NCBI GenBank assembly: GCA_947625775.1
Contig: CANQPM010000002.1
Coordinates: 237,066-301,065 of the forward strand
Length of the DNA stretch: 64,000 nt
Direction of reading: 5' to 3'
DNA from: an uncultured Lachnospiraceae bacterium
Lineage (GTDB): Bacteria; Bacillota; Clostridia; Lachnospirales; Lachnospiraceae
A program made the position numbers and the translations under genes. Each line of letters starts with the position of its first letter. The first letter of the stretch is position 1. Shown one piece after another: positions 43,675 to 51,625 of the stretch. The notes beneath the pieces were generated by a model. It was not told where the DNA came from and did not search any database. It saw nothing but the letters and a program-made list of their open reading frames with translations.

Positions 43675-44644
43675 ATTTTTAAGAAGATTTTCTGCCGCAG
43701 CGCTTATCGCTGCCGTGGTTTTTAACCTGACGGCGTGCGGCTCAAAGGAGTTTTCATTCGCGTATGACAGGAACAGAAATAATTCCAGCTATTCCACGGC
43801 GTCGCATACACGCGGGGAAAAGCTTGAGGCGTTTTCGGCGGATTTATGCGTTACTACAGGCGATGTCACGGCGGGCACTACGGCTGATATGTCGCAGGCG
43901 ACGGCGGCGGGGCTCTTTGACGTAGCCTCACATAAGGTCATATACGCAAAGAGTGTTCATGAAAAATTAAATCCCGCAAGCCTTACTAAGATTATGACGG
44001 CGCTTTGCGCGCTCAAATATGGAAATCTTGATGACGTGCTTACAGCTTCGGCAAATGTCAATATTACGGAGTCTGGCGCTGTAAAGCTTGGGCTTAAAGA
44101 AGGCGACACCATGACTATGGATCAGGCGCTCCATGCGCTCTTACTTAAATCGGCAAATGATGTGGCGGTTATGGTAGCCGAGCATATCGGCGGCAGCGTG
44201 GAGGGCTTTGCGGAGATAATGAACAAGGAGGCAAACCTCCTTGGCGCCACAAACAGCCATTTTGTCAATCCGCACGGACTGACTGATCCGAATCATTACA
44301 CGACGGCTTACGATCTTTATCTTATATGCAACGCCGCCGTGAAGTATGATAAGTTTGTCGAGATAATACACACGGCAAGCTACAATTCCGTGTACCACGA
44401 CAAAGACGGCAATGAAAAAACAATTGACCTGACTACGACGAACGCTTACCTTAAAAATGAGGCGTTTGCGCCCGACAACATTACAGTCATAGGCGGCAAG
44501 ACAGGCACGACAAGCGCCGCGGGGAGCTGCCTGCTGATATACAGCCGCGACAACGTGGGCAATCCGTATATTTCCATCGTGCTGCAGTCGACGGACAGGA
44601 CAGTGATGTATCAGGAAATGACGGCGCTTTTAGGCGAAATTTAA
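43658..44644 (+). CDS. D-alanyl-D-alanine carboxypeptidase, lipoprotein (PBP5-type)
   Basis: A 328-residue low-molecular-weight PBP. The N-terminus is a lipoprotein signal peptide with lipobox LTAC (Cys at about residue 27). Catalytic motifs are SLTK, SAND (SxN) and KTGT. It trims the terminal D-Ala of peptidoglycan stem peptides. Relatives include DacA, DacB and DacF; the short length indicates loss of the C-terminal beta domain and amphipathic anchor, replaced by the lipid anchor. GTG 43658 is chosen because it gives a clean signal peptide; a TTG at 43634 is the alternative. Confidence 0.9.
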   Translation: MRCTNKFLRRFSAAALIAAVVFNLTACGSKEFSFAYDRNRNNSSYSTASHTRGEKLEAFSADLCVTTGDVTAGTTADMSQATAAGLFDVASHKVIYAKSVHEKLNPASLTKIMTALCALKYGNLDDVLTASANVNITESGAVKLGLKEGDTMTMDQALHALLLKSANDVAVMVAEHIGGSVEGFAEIMNKEANLLGATNSHFVNPHGLTDPNHYTTAYDLYLICNAAVKYDKFVEIIHTASYNSVYHDKDGNEKTIDLTTTNAYLKNEAFAPDNITVIGGKTGTTSAAGSCLLIYSRDNVGNPYISIVLQSTDRTVMYQEMTALLGEI

Positions 44645-44652
44645 AATTGGAG

Positions 44653-44681
44653 TTGTTTTTTATCATATATTCTACTATAAT
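44653..44681 (+). promoter_or_regulatory. Putative sigma-A promoter for the small P-loop gene
   Basis: TTGTTT at 44653-44658 and a perfect TATAAT at 44676-44681 have a 17-bp spacer, about 61 bp upstream of the start. Confidence 0.6.
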
Positions 44682-44742
44682 TATATTGTGGACAATCACA
44701 TTATAATAAAGATGTGCAAATTTCTTTTAGGAGGTATTACTT

Positions 44743-45165
44743 ATGGTACAACTTATAGTTGGCAGAAAAGGAAAGGGCAAGACAAAGATTGTCTTGGATA
44801 TGGTTAATAAAGAAATTGTGAATGCGTCAGGCAACATTGTCTATCTGGATAAGAGTATGGGACATATGTACGAGCTTAACAATAAAGTAAGGCTTATCAA
44901 TGTATGTGATTACGGGGTATCTAACGCTGATGAATTTGTAGGCTTTATCCGCGGGCTGGTATCACAGGATCATGACCTTGAGCAGGTTTATTTTGACGGC
45001 TTTTTAAAGATAGCGTGTCTTGAGGGCTCTGACAGATTGGAGGAGATTGTCACAAAGCTTGACAAGATAAGCGATACATACGGATTCAAAATTGTTATCA
45101 GCGTTTCCCTTGACGAGGCAGAGCTTCCTGAAGCTTTGAAATCAAAGGTTGTCGTATCACTTTAA
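44743..45165 (+). CDS. Small P-loop ATPase-like protein, function unknown
   Basis: A 140-residue cytoplasmic protein. Walker A is GRKGKGKTK at residues 7-15 and a Walker B-like segment is QVYFDGFL (about residues 82-89). The fold would be a minimal P-loop domain, with no helicase or sensor motifs. AGGAGG sits upstream of ATG 44743, with its own promoter and terminator, so it forms a single-gene unit. It lies between the carboxypeptidase and the HlyD-ylmE-sepF cluster. I do not recognise a characterised homologue; a link to division is only positional. Confidence 0.75.
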   Translation: MVQLIVGRKGKGKTKIVLDMVNKEIVNASGNIVYLDKSMGHMYELNNKVRLINVCDYGVSNADEFVGFIRGLVSQDHDLEQVYFDGFLKIACLEGSDRLEEIVTKLDKISDTYGFKIVISVSLDEAELPEALKSKVVVSL

Positions 45166-45185
45166 GCTATTAAAATAATATTTTT

Positions 45186-45218
45186 CAAAAGCCTCGGATA
45201 ATCCTTCCGAGGCTTTTG
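45186..45218 (+). terminator. Rho-independent terminator of the P-loop gene
   Basis: CAAAAGCCTCGGA (45186-45198) pairs perfectly with TCCGAGGCTTTTG (45206-45218) around a 7-nt loop; the T-rich tract is part of the descending stem. Confidence 0.85.
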
Positions 45219-45244
45219 AGTATTGGATAACGGAGGACACTAGA

Positions 45245-46645
45245 TTGGCAGACAGAAACAGGCAGCGCGCAAGGCAGGAGCGCAACAGATCGGGAAAGAC
45301 GATGAACAGGATAGAGTTTGTCATTTTTGGCGCAATAACTGTCTATATTATCGTGCTTATTGTTATGTATCTTAATTCTACTCCGATAAAGGGCTATGAA
45401 ATACAGATGGGCTCGCTCTCAGTTGCCAAAAGCTATACAGGCATTGCCATACGCGAGGAGGAGCTGCTCACGACGCCATATACAGGCTATATAAATTATT
45501 ACGTCAGGGAGGGTTCGCGCGTTTCCTCGCGTGACACTGTTTTTTCAATAGATGAGAGCGGAAGGCTTGCGTCGCTTATTGAGTCGGGAAATGCGGGCTC
45601 AAGCGATTATACGGATGATGAGCTTAGTGAGTTCCGCTCGGAGGTAATTCAGTATGACAGAACTTTTGACAACGAAAAATTCAGCAGCGTATATGATTTT
45701 AAGTATGACATACAGGGAGCTGTCATAAAGCTTGTAAACATAGATATGTACGAGAGCCTTGAAGCCCTCAACCAGTCAAGCCTTGGCGGAATGGTGTCGC
45801 TGTGCTCGGCGGGCAAGACAGGGTACGTAGTCTACAGCACTGACGGTTATGAGACGCTCACGCCTGACGCGCTTACCGCGCAGGCGTATGACCGCACGGA
45901 GTATGCCAAAACGCGCGTAAATAACAATGATTTGGTTGAAAAAAATGATGTAGTCGGAAAGCTCATAACAGATGAAAACTGGTCGCTTATGATACAGGTT
46001 GACGAGGAAACGGCGGCTGAGCTTGAAGAAGCGGAATATGTCGAGGTCAAGTTTATAAAGACGCAGGAAACCTCGTGGGGCAAGGTGACAATATATCGGC
46101 TTGCCGACGGCGTGTATGCGCAGCTTTCATTTAATAATTCCTGTCTCTCATTTTGCACTGACAGATATGTTGACATAGAGCTTGTGGTTGACGATGAAAA
46201 GGGCTTGAAGGTGCCAAACTCAGCCATAGCTGAAAAGACCTTCTTTATAATACCCGCTGAATATATGACAAAGGGCGGGGATAATGGAAATTACGGCGTG
46301 CTGAAGGAAAGCTACACTGAAAACGGCGTGGCATATGAGTTTGTGGAAACGACGGTGTACAGCTCAAACGACGAGGAATTTTACGTCGACAGCGGCGGTC
46401 TTGAAATAGGCACATACATATGCAAGCCCGAATCGGACGAAAAAATAGCCGTCAGCAAATCGGGCACGCTCATAGGCGTATATAATATGAATAAAGGCTA
46501 TGCGGATTTTAAGCAGATAACAATTCTGGCGCAGAATGACGAGTATGCGATAGTAAGCTCCAACACCCAGTACGGGCTTACCGTGTATGACAGGATAGTG
46601 CTTGATGCCGCGAGCGTGAACAGTGACGATTTTACATACAACTAA
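45245..46645 (+). CDS. HlyD-like membrane-anchored protein of the ylmE-sepF cluster
   Basis: A 466-residue protein. A basic N-terminus (RQRARQERNRSGK) leads to one membrane helix (about residues 24-44, FVIFGAITVYIIVLIVMYL), then an external domain with HlyD/membrane-fusion features: YTGYINYYVREGSRVS near the start and a barrel-sandwich-like second half (VVGKLITDENWSLMIQVDEET). No coiled coil of the usual length and no ABC transporter is seen beside it. TTG 45245 follows GGAGG at 7 bp. It starts the operon with ylmE and sepF, suggesting a division-linked envelope role; the true role is unknown. Confidence 0.8.
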   Translation: MADRNRQRARQERNRSGKTMNRIEFVIFGAITVYIIVLIVMYLNSTPIKGYEIQMGSLSVAKSYTGIAIREEELLTTPYTGYINYYVREGSRVSSRDTVFSIDESGRLASLIESGNAGSSDYTDDELSEFRSEVIQYDRTFDNEKFSSVYDFKYDIQGAVIKLVNIDMYESLEALNQSSLGGMVSLCSAGKTGYVVYSTDGYETLTPDALTAQAYDRTEYAKTRVNNNDLVEKNDVVGKLITDENWSLMIQVDEETAAELEEAEYVEVKFIKTQETSWGKVTIYRLADGVYAQLSFNNSCLSFCTDRYVDIELVVDDEKGLKVPNSAIAEKTFFIIPAEYMTKGGDNGNYGVLKESYTENGVAYEFVETTVYSSNDEEFYVDSGGLEIGTYICKPESDEKIAVSKSGTLIGVYNMNKGYADFKQITILAQNDEYAIVSSNTQYGLTVYDRIVLDAASVNSDDFTYN

Positions 46646-46670
46646 ACTATTCAGAAACGGAGGCGCAGTT

Positions 46671-47363
46671 ATGCCGCAGTATGGAATTAAGGAAAACCTC
46701 GAAAAGGTGCAGAACATAATAAACGAGGAATGTATAAAGGCGGGCAGGAACAGCACGGAGGTAACTCTGGTAGCGGTAAGCAAGACAAAGCCCGTTGAGA
46801 TGCTAAATGAAGCTTATGAATACGGCTGCCGTGATTTCGGCGAGAACAAGGTGCAGGAGCTTCTCGATAAATATGAAGCAATGCCAAAGGATATAAGATG
46901 GCATATGATAGGTCATCTGCAGCGCAATAAGGTGAAATATATAGTGGACAAGGTATATATGATTCACAGCGTTGACTCCCTAAGGCTTGCACAGGAGATA
47001 AGCAAGGAGGCAGTCAAAAAATCGGTCACAGTTAATATTTTAATTGAGGTTAATGTCGCAAATGAAGAGACAAAGTTCGGGGTTAAGGTTGAGGATACGT
47101 TAGAACTTGTCCGCGAAATTGCAAAATTACCCAATATTTTTGTCAAAGGACTGATGACAATAGCGCCTTATGTCGACGATGGTGAAAAAAACAGAAAAAT
47201 TTTTAACAAATTATGTAAATTAGCTGTTGACATTAGGAAGGAAAACATTGATAATATATGTATGGATTTATTATCTATGGGTATGTCAGGCGATTATCCT
47301 GTAGCTGTCTCTGAGGGCGCTACACATGTGAGGGTAGGGACAGGCATATTTGGAAGTCGGTAG
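46671..47363 (+). CDS. ylmE: YggS/YlmE family PLP-binding protein
   Basis: A 230-residue YggS/PROSC-type protein that binds pyridoxal phosphate and buffers it for other enzymes. The PLP lysine is in LVAVSKTKP. The other motifs are FGENKVQEL, WHMIGHLQRNK, VNVANEETKFG, LSMGMSGDYPVAVSEGATHVRVGT and IFG. ATG 46671 has GGAGG upstream. Its place directly before sepF is conserved in Gram-positive bacteria. Confidence 0.95.
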   Translation: MPQYGIKENLEKVQNIINEECIKAGRNSTEVTLVAVSKTKPVEMLNEAYEYGCRDFGENKVQELLDKYEAMPKDIRWHMIGHLQRNKVKYIVDKVYMIHSVDSLRLAQEISKEAVKKSVTVNILIEVNVANEETKFGVKVEDTLELVREIAKLPNIFVKGLMTIAPYVDDGEKNRKIFNKLCKLAVDIRKENIDNICMDLLSMGMSGDYPVAVSEGATHVRVGTGIFGSR

Positions 47364-47389
47364 CAGATACCAAAAGGAGATGATTAGAA

Positions 47390-47911
47390 ATGGGATTAAT
47401 GAACAAGGTTCTGAATGCGATGAATTTGGAGAACGCAGAAGAAGATTACGATGAGGATTACTATTATGATGATGATATAGTTGAGAATACAGTGAGAAAG
47501 CCTTCATTAGTTCGTGATGATGATTATGACGACTATGAGACAAGCAGTAAACCTCAGCCTAAGAAACATTCTCAGAAGGTTACGCCTATAAGACAGGTTA
47601 AGAAGGCGGGCGGCAGCGGCATGGAGGTATGCGTGATTAAGCCCTCGACTATTGAGGACGCAAGGGAGATTACAGAGACTCTGCTGGCTAACCGCACGGT
47701 GGTGCTTAATTTAGAGGGGCTCAATGTTGAGATTGCCCAGCGTATTATCGACTTCGCATGTGGTTCTACATACGCAATCAGCGGCAATCTGCAGAAGATT
47801 TCAAACTACATTTTCATCATTACGCCTGCAAGCGTTGATATTTCGGGCGATTTTCAGGAGATTATATCAGGCGCGTTTGACGTGCCGCCAATCTCACGCA
47901 GCATTAAGTAA
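47390..47911 (+). CDS. sepF: Cell division protein SepF
   Basis: A 173-residue SepF. The N-terminal amphipathic membrane-binding helix (LMNKVLNAMNL) is followed by an acidic, tyrosine-rich linker (residues ~17-50) and the SepF core domain: VCVIKPSTIEDAREI, RTVVLNLEGLNVEIAQRIIDF and GSTYAISGNLQKI. It tethers FtsZ to membrane. AAAGGAG lies upstream, and a strong terminator follows. Confidence 0.95.
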   Translation: MGLMNKVLNAMNLENAEEDYDEDYYYDDDIVENTVRKPSLVRDDDYDDYETSSKPQPKKHSQKVTPIRQVKKAGGSGMEVCVIKPSTIEDAREITETLLANRTVVLNLEGLNVEIAQRIIDFACGSTYAISGNLQKISNYIFIITPASVDISGDFQEIISGAFDVPPISRSIK

Positions 47912-47934
47912 TTTTCATGGGATAAAATCAGTGG

Positions 47935-47968
47935 ACTTCCCGCTTTAAAATATAAGTGGGAAGTTTTT
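47935..47968 (+). terminator. Rho-independent terminator of the ylmE-sepF operon
   Basis: ACTTCCCGCTT (47935-47945) pairs with AAGTGGGAAGT (47954-47964), with one G-T pair, followed by a T run. Confidence 0.88.
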
Positions 47969-48090
47969 CTTTTAATGATGGAATAAATTCAAGGCAGTCG
48001 CATTTTTGTATATTTTGCTTAAATTCGGACAACTTAAACACGTTTCGCAATTATCTATTAAAAATATATTTGAAGGGGGCAGGCTTTAGT

Positions 48091-49200
48091 ATGTCACAGA
48101 GATTGACAATCAATATGAATAGTAAGCCGATATATGATATTGTTTATGAAAGGGATTTCGATTCGCTTGCAGGCGAGCTTGAGGCGTTTGGGATAAGCGA
48201 GAAAAAGCTCTGCATAATCACGGATTCAAAGGTCAAGGGATTTTATGCCGATGAAGTAAGCGAATGTTTAAAGGGCAAATGCAAGGAGGTTGTCGTATAT
48301 GATTTCCCTGCGGGGGAGAAAAGCAAAAACCTTGACACAGTTAAGGGTATATATGAATTTCTTATCCAGAAAAAGTTTGACCGCAAGGATATGCTTATCG
48401 CGCTCGGCGGCGGCGTAGTCGGCGACACCACGGGCTTTACGGCGGCGACGTATCTTAGGGGTATTGATTTCATTCAGATACCGACGACCTTGCTTGCGCA
48501 GGTTGACAGCAGCATAGGCGGTAAGACAGGCGTGGATTTTGACCAGTATAAAAATATGGTGGGCGCATTCTATATGCCCAAGCTTGTGTATATGAATATT
48601 TCCACGCTCAAAACGCTTGACGACAGGCAGTATTATTCGGGCATGGCGGAGGTTATGAAGCACGGGCTTATCAAAAACGCAGGCTTTTATGAATGGCTGA
48701 TAGACAACATGTATGAGATACAGGACAGAAATATTGACACGCTTGAAGAAATGGTATATAAGAGCTGCACTATTAAAAAGCTTGTGGTTGAAAAAGATCC
48801 CACTGAAAAAGGCGACAGGGCGCTCTTGAATTTTGGTCATACTATCGGGCATGCTATAGAAAAGGCGAAGAATTTCGAGATGCTCCACGGAGAATGTGTG
48901 GCGCTTGGATGTGTTGCGGCGGCGTTCATCTCATGGAAAAGAAATTATATTTCATCAGATGATTACTACGAGATAAGGGATATGTTTGTGCCGTTCAATC
49001 TGCCGATATCAGTTGACAATATTGACGAGGAGAAGATACTTGAGCTTACCTCGTCGGACAAAAAGGCGGAGGGCGATCATATCAAATTCATAGTCCTAAA
49101 AAAGCTTGGGAAGGCTATGATTGACATTTCCATAACAAAAGAGGAAATACTGGCGGGTATCAAGGAGATATCTTTTTCGGAAGAGGATTGGAACGATTAA
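48091..49200 (+). CDS. aroB: 3-dehydroquinate synthase
   Basis: Second enzyme of the shikimate pathway, converting DAHP to 3-dehydroquinate with NAD+ and a divalent metal. 369 residues. Conserved parts: FPAGEKSKNLDTVKGIYEFL, ALGGGVVGDTTGF, DSSIGGKTGVD, MAEVMKHGLIK, LNFGHTIGHAIE (metal histidine) and HGECVALG. ATG 48091 begins the conserved N-terminus and follows GAAGGGGG. It is grouped with lspA and an RluD-type gene downstream, likely one operon. Confidence 0.96.
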   Translation: MSQRLTINMNSKPIYDIVYERDFDSLAGELEAFGISEKKLCIITDSKVKGFYADEVSECLKGKCKEVVVYDFPAGEKSKNLDTVKGIYEFLIQKKFDRKDMLIALGGGVVGDTTGFTAATYLRGIDFIQIPTTLLAQVDSSIGGKTGVDFDQYKNMVGAFYMPKLVYMNISTLKTLDDRQYYSGMAEVMKHGLIKNAGFYEWLIDNMYEIQDRNIDTLEEMVYKSCTIKKLVVEKDPTEKGDRALLNFGHTIGHAIEKAKNFEMLHGECVALGCVAAAFISWKRNYISSDDYYEIRDMFVPFNLPISVDNIDEEKILELTSSDKKAEGDHIKFIVLKKLGKAMIDISITKEEILAGIKEISFSEEDWND

Positions 49201-49206
49201 CGGCTT

Positions 49207-49734
49207 ATGAACAGAAAAAAGACGATATTATTGATAATTGATGTAATTTTGATGGGGCTTTTCGTGTTTTTGGATCAGCTCAGCAAGTATTATGCGGCGC
49301 TAAAGCTCAAGGGAGGAGAGCCGTTTGTGATTGCAGACGGTATATTTGAGCTTCATTATCTTGAAAATAACGGCGCCGCGTTTGGCATGCTGCAGGGGCA
49401 GAAGCCGTTTTTTATATTCATTGCGGCAGTCGTGCTTGCCGTAATCGTTTATGTCATTCTGAGGACGCCGTATCAGAGGATATATATAAAGCTCAACCTA
49501 ACCCTTGTGCTCATAGCAAGCGGAGCTGTGGGAAACCTGATTGACAGGATAAGGTACAATTATGTCATCGACTTTTTGTATTTCAGCCTGATTAATTTTC
49601 CGATTTTTAATGTGGCTGATATATATGTTACTGTGGCATCATTTTACCTGATTATTCTGCTGCTCTTTGTTTACAAGGAAAATGATTTGGACTTTCTCAC
49701 CTTTAGGGCGAGGAAATTCCGTGATGTCAAATAA
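49207..49734 (+). CDS. lspA: Lipoprotein signal peptidase (signal peptidase II)
   Basis: A 175-residue polytopic membrane aspartyl protease that removes signal peptides from prolipoproteins, such as the carboxypeptidase encoded at 43.7 kb. Four membrane segments. The catalytic aspartates are in GNLIDRIRYNYVIDF and FNVADIYV; ENNGAAFGM is also conserved. It starts 6 bp after aroB and precedes the RluD-type gene, the common lspA-rluD order. Confidence 0.96.
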   Translation: MNRKKTILLIIDVILMGLFVFLDQLSKYYAALKLKGGEPFVIADGIFELHYLENNGAAFGMLQGQKPFFIFIAAVVLAVIVYVILRTPYQRIYIKLNLTLVLIASGAVGNLIDRIRYNYVIDFLYFSLINFPIFNVADIYVTVASFYLIILLLFVYKENDLDFLTFRARKFRDVK

Positions 49735-49748
49735 GGCGTGTCAAGGTT

Positions 49749-50666
49749 ATGAAGGAGATTGTTTTTGACGCTTTTCCTGAGATGGAGGGCGAGAGGATTG
49801 ACAAGTGCATAAGCGGCTTTGCGGACGAGCTGTCACGGAGCTATATACAGAAAATAATAAAGGAGGGCAGCGTGTTTGTGAATAATGTACCTGTAAAGGC
49901 AAATTACAGGGTTAAAGCGGACGACAATGTCCGTTTTGTTATTCCAGACTCTGCCGAGCCAGACATACCTGCGCAGGATATACCGCTTGACATTTTGTAT
50001 GAAGACAGGGACATACTCATTATAAACAAGCCCAAAGGAATGGTAGTGCACCCCGCCGCGGGGCATTATGAGGGCACGGTGGTAAATGCGGTAATGTATC
50101 ACTGTAAAGGGGAGCTTTCGGGAATAAACGGCGTTATGCGCCCTGGCATAGTGCACAGGATAGACAAGGACACGACAGGTTCATTAATTATATGCAAAAA
50201 CGACGAGGCGCATAATAAAGTCGCTGAGCTGCTCAAAAACCACGACATCACGCGAAGATATAGGGCGATAGTATGCGGCAGGATAAATGACGACAGCGGC
50301 ACTGTTGACGCGCCGATCGGCAGGCATCCTACAGACCGCAAAAAAATGGCGGTTAAGGCAGACGGGAAACGCGCCGTGACGCATTACAGAGTGCTTGAGC
50401 GCTTTGACAAGTACACATATGTTGAGTGCGAGCTTGAAACAGGCAGGACACACCAGATTAGGGTGCATATGGCAAGCATAGGTCATCCGCTATTGGGAGA
50501 TACGGTATATTCAAGCCGCAAGTCTCCGTACAAGCTTGAAGGGCAGGCGCTCCATGCTATGACAATAGGCTTAAAGCACCCCCGAAGCGGCGAATATATC
50601 GAAGTAGACGCGCCGCTGCCTGAATATTTTGAGGAGCTGCTTAAAAAGCTTAGGTCAGGCGTTTAA
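49749..50666 (+). CDS. RluA/RluD family ribosomal large subunit pseudouridine synthase
   Basis: A 305-residue pseudouridine synthase. An S4 RNA-binding domain (RIDKCISGFADELSRSYIQKIIKEG) precedes the catalytic domain with PGIVHRIDKDTTGSLI, containing the catalytic aspartate, and GRTHQIRVHMASIGHPLLGD. Relatives modify 23S rRNA (RluD at 1911/1915/1917). The exact target cannot be set by sequence alone; RluD is likely from the S4 domain and the lspA neighbour. Confidence 0.94.
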   Translation: MKEIVFDAFPEMEGERIDKCISGFADELSRSYIQKIIKEGSVFVNNVPVKANYRVKADDNVRFVIPDSAEPDIPAQDIPLDILYEDRDILIINKPKGMVVHPAAGHYEGTVVNAVMYHCKGELSGINGVMRPGIVHRIDKDTTGSLIICKNDEAHNKVAELLKNHDITRRYRAIVCGRINDDSGTVDAPIGRHPTDRKKMAVKADGKRAVTHYRVLERFDKYTYVECELETGRTHQIRVHMASIGHPLLGDTVYSSRKSPYKLEGQALHAMTIGLKHPRSGEYIEVDAPLPEYFEELLKKLRSGV

Positions 50667-50720
50667 GCAGGACTCGGGTGGGAAAGGTTAAGCCAAGTTA
50701 AGCCAAGAACATTTAAGTTG

Positions 50721-50749
50721 TTGAAATTTTGCATAAAGTTTAGTATAAT
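50721..50749 (+). promoter_or_regulatory. Strong putative sigma-A promoter for the cytidylate-kinase-like gene
   Basis: TTGAAA at 50721-50726 and a perfect TATAAT at 50744-50749 have a 17-bp spacer. The start codon is about 147 bp further, implying a long leader. Confidence 0.75.
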
Positions 50750-50756
50750 TATATAT

Positions 50757-50896
50757 AATCAAATGTTAATATAATAAATATTACATTTAAGCACGGATAA
50801 GTTTTTGCATGCAATTTAGGCTTGCGCCGTTCTGCGGCAGAGGAGTGTCTTTCCGCTGTCGGAGATTGGCAGGCGCATCAGGAATGGAGGTTTTTT
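50757..50896 (+). promoter_or_regulatory. Long, possibly structured 5' leader
   Basis: About 140 nt lie between the promoter and ATG 50897. The second half is G+C-rich, with complementary parts: TGCGCC near 50823 with GGCGCA near 50873, and GCGG near 50834 with CCGC near 50853. No known riboswitch class is recognised. The first half is AT-rich without structure. Confidence 0.35.
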
Positions 50897-51526
50897 ATGA
50901 ATACAATAATTACTATAGGAAGACAGTTTGGCTCAGGCGGGCATGAGATAGGCGAGAAGCTCGCAGCACATTACGGCATCAAGTGCTTTGACAAGGAGCT
51001 TTTGTCGCGCGCGGCAAAGGAGAGCGGATTTTGCGAGGAGATGCTAAGAAACCATGACGAGAGACCGACAAACTCTTTCCTCTATAATCTGGTCATGGAT
51101 ACATACACCTTTGGCTACAATTCATCATCATTTGTCGATATGCCAATCAGCCACAAGGTATTTATGGCTCAGTTTGACACTATCAAGAAGATCGCGGAGG
51201 AGGAGCCCTGCGTCATAGTAGGTAGGTGCGCCGATTATGCGCTGCAGGAATACAAGAACTGTCTGCATATCTTTATCCATGCAAATGAGGAGAGCAAGGT
51301 TAAGCGTATAATGGAGAAATACGAAATAAGCGAGGATAAAGCCAAGGAAATGATGGTAAAAAAAGACAGGCAGCGCCAGAGCTACTACAATTATTACTCA
51401 ACAAAGAAGTGGGGGCGCGCTGAGAGCTATGACCTTTCGATTAACAGCAGCATATTAGGAGTTGACGGCACGGTGAATCTTATTGTGCAGTACATAGAAG
51501 ACTTTGAGGCGCGCGGGGCGAAATAA
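50897..51526 (+). CDS. Cytidylate kinase-like family protein
   Basis: A 209-residue P-loop protein with an N-terminal GRQFGSGGHEIGEKLA nucleotide-binding loop of the cytidylate kinase-like family. Also seen: FDKELLSRAAKESG, CVIVGRCADYAL, a LID-like region with KKDRQRQSYYNYY, and DLSINSS, a motif of this family. True cytidylate kinases (Cmk) have GPAGAGKST-type loops, so the substrate here is uncertain. ATG 50897 follows TGGAGG. It is transcribed from its own promoter and ends at a shared terminator. Confidence 0.85.
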   Translation: MNTIITIGRQFGSGGHEIGEKLAAHYGIKCFDKELLSRAAKESGFCEEMLRNHDERPTNSFLYNLVMDTYTFGYNSSSFVDMPISHKVFMAQFDTIKKIAEEEPCVIVGRCADYALQEYKNCLHIFIHANEESKVKRIMEKYEISEDKAKEMMVKKDRQRQSYYNYYSTKKWGRAESYDLSINSSILGVDGTVNLIVQYIEDFEARGAK

Positions 51527-51577
51527 AAATGTCAAAATTTAAATTGACAGAAAAACCGAAGTGGAAAAAAGACGAAA

Positions 51578-51603
51578 ATAGGGGCTGCTAAAACAGCCCC
51601 TAT
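51578..51603. terminator. Bidirectional terminator between the kinase-like gene and pta
   Basis: ATAGGGGCTG (51578-51587) pairs with CAGCCCCTAT (51594-51603) around a 6-nt loop, flanked by AT-rich sequence on both sides of two convergent genes. Confidence 0.85.
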
Positions 51604-51625
51604 AATTATATTCAAATATTTCTGA

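Noticed and set aside
48268..48888. 206-codon minus-strand frame
   Set aside because: Antisense shadow of aroB, where the real gene has all family motifs.
50680..50710. Short direct repeat TTAAGCCAAG before the kinase-like gene promoter
   Set aside because: Only two adjacent copies of ten bases; could be a regulator site but too little to support.
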